Origin: Selaginella tamariscina
Lineage: Eukaryota > Streptophyta > Lycopodiopsida > Selaginellales > Selaginellaceae
Direction: 5' to 3'
DNA: 64,000 nt
NCBI GenBank assembly: GCA_003024785.1
Contig: PUQB01000462.1
Span: 27,501-91,500 of the forward strand
A model generated the notes under the pieces. It was given only the letters and a program-made list of their open reading frames with translations. It had not been told where the DNA came from and did not search any database. Both the position numbers and the translations under genes were made by a program. Shown here one piece after another: positions 63,050-64,000 of this stretch (its first letter is position 1; each line of letters starts with the position of its first letter).

Positions 63050-63171
63050 TTTTTTCTTTAAACATATATTATTCTAAAATTATTTCTTTTATATTAAAAA
63101 ATACTAATTAAATAATTAAAATTATTAATTATTAAAAAAATGGACTATAAACATTCCCATTTAGTTACAAC
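63050..63171. mobile_element. Orphan right end of the large-element family
   Basis: About 115 bp ending CCCATTTAGTTACAAC match the right terminus of the large element (28870-28988), including ATACTAATTAAATA(A/G)TTAAAAT, a TAATTATTA block and GGACTATA(A/G). No partner left end was found within the window to the left. It may be a solo terminus, or the edge of a short derivative. Confidence 0.6.
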
Positions 63172-63473
63172 GTTACACAAGTTACTTATGGTGAAATAAA
63201 AATATAATCGCAATTTATGATTATAAAAAATATAAAATGTCAGATCAAATCTAAATTAAAACAATTAAACTTTAATTAATAAAGACATTACATCCTTTCC
63301 ACGTGATTAAGATAAGAATATTTTATCAAATAAATTTTTTTGCATTTTTTATTATTAAATGGATCATAGGTTGAAAACATGTAATTCATACATATGTGGA
63401 ACAATATATGTTCTTTTGTATATAATAGAATACATATACATATCATATACATAACATGCATATGTGTGCATAT

Positions 63474-63518
<45 letters not shown>

Positions 63519-64000
63519 AAGACATATATTACCATTAATAATTATCCCACTATATGTACCATAAACCATTATTAATATATTTAAAATAAATTTAACATAA
63601 AATACACATACTAATATACTCTCATTAACAATTCATATAACATATATATAGAATATTATTAATATATTTACTTGTTTATATACGTGAGTTAAATTGTGTA
63701 TATATTAAGCTCATTGTACACTTCTACTACTTGGCTTATTATATATTATATATATATATATAATATGTTGCTTACAATATTCAATTGTCATATATGTATT
63801 TAATCTTTTTTATGAAATGTGGGGCGAGAGAGAGTATAAGTATATATATTAATGACATATATAATTTCTATATGCATCTTTTTAACTTCAGTAATTCCTT
63901 GTTTGAGCCCTACCTTAATTCTCCTTTTTAAAACCAAGGTTTACACTTACTATCGTAACAATTTACTAATTTACCTTGGATACTTAACAAACAAAGTTAA
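63172..64000. other. AT-rich sequence to the window end
   Basis: AT-rich with a (GA)n run at about 63487-63514. No gene is supported. Confidence 0.4.

Overview
The window looks like nuclear DNA of a land plant. The genes are split by short GT-AG introns, the intergenic DNA is very AT-rich with many GA, CA and TA microsatellites, and short blocks of the plant telomere-type motif TTTAGGG occur. Recognisable genes are plant types: V-ATPase subunit a, a CXE16-like carboxylesterase homologue, a COMT-type O-methyltransferase, 2-oxoglutarate dioxygenases, a bacterial-type topoisomerase I with an organelle-like leader, the TSET subunit TWD40-1, and a dirigent protein. I cannot name the species. The DUF7869-type transposase and ParB/methylase-like gene make me lean to a non-seed plant, but this is only an impression. 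Many conserved genes carry single-base frameshifts, often at short homopolymers, including TWD40-1, so assembly indels are as likely as real decay.

Layout. 1-7 kb: first exon of a V-ATPase a subunit (-), a carboxylesterase homologue without its nucleophile (+), a methyltransferase homologue without its catalytic histidine (-). 8.4-12.4 kb: a broken 2OG dioxygenase (+) flanked by two inverted copies of its own upstream region. 12.9-13.8 kb: an F-box-like pseudogene. 14.5-29.0 kb: a large element with terminal inverted repeats. 31.7-34.0 kb: a fuller dioxygenase copy (-). 34.9-41.5 kb: topoisomerase I (-), head to head with TWD40-1 (+, 41.9-54.0 kb). 54-60.9 kb: AT-rich DNA with a GC-rich repeat island. 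60.9-61.5 kb: dirigent gene (-). 63.05-63.17 kb: an orphan end of the same element family as at 14.5-29 kb.

The most interesting object is the ~14.5-kb element. Its ends, at about 14513 and 28997, are inverted copies of each other over about 30 bp and more weakly for 100 bp or more. It holds two leftward genes, an FCP1/NIF-like HAD protein and a protein with a ParB-like domain followed by a permuted DNA-methylase-like domain. It also holds one rightward gene, a DUF7869-type transposase-like protein. Between the divergent genes lie two GC-rich arrays of the 18-bp palindrome GGCGGGATTAATCCCGCC and its variants, about 40 sites roughly 44 bp apart. Each array sits just upstream of the first conserved exon of the gene it faces. 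One more copy lies in an intron of the ParB-like gene. The space between the arrays is filled by tandem repeats and telomere-like tracts. I read this as an undescribed or poorly described family of large plant DNA transposons. Its palindrome arrays may be binding sites for its own transposase or ParB-like protein; that function is inference.
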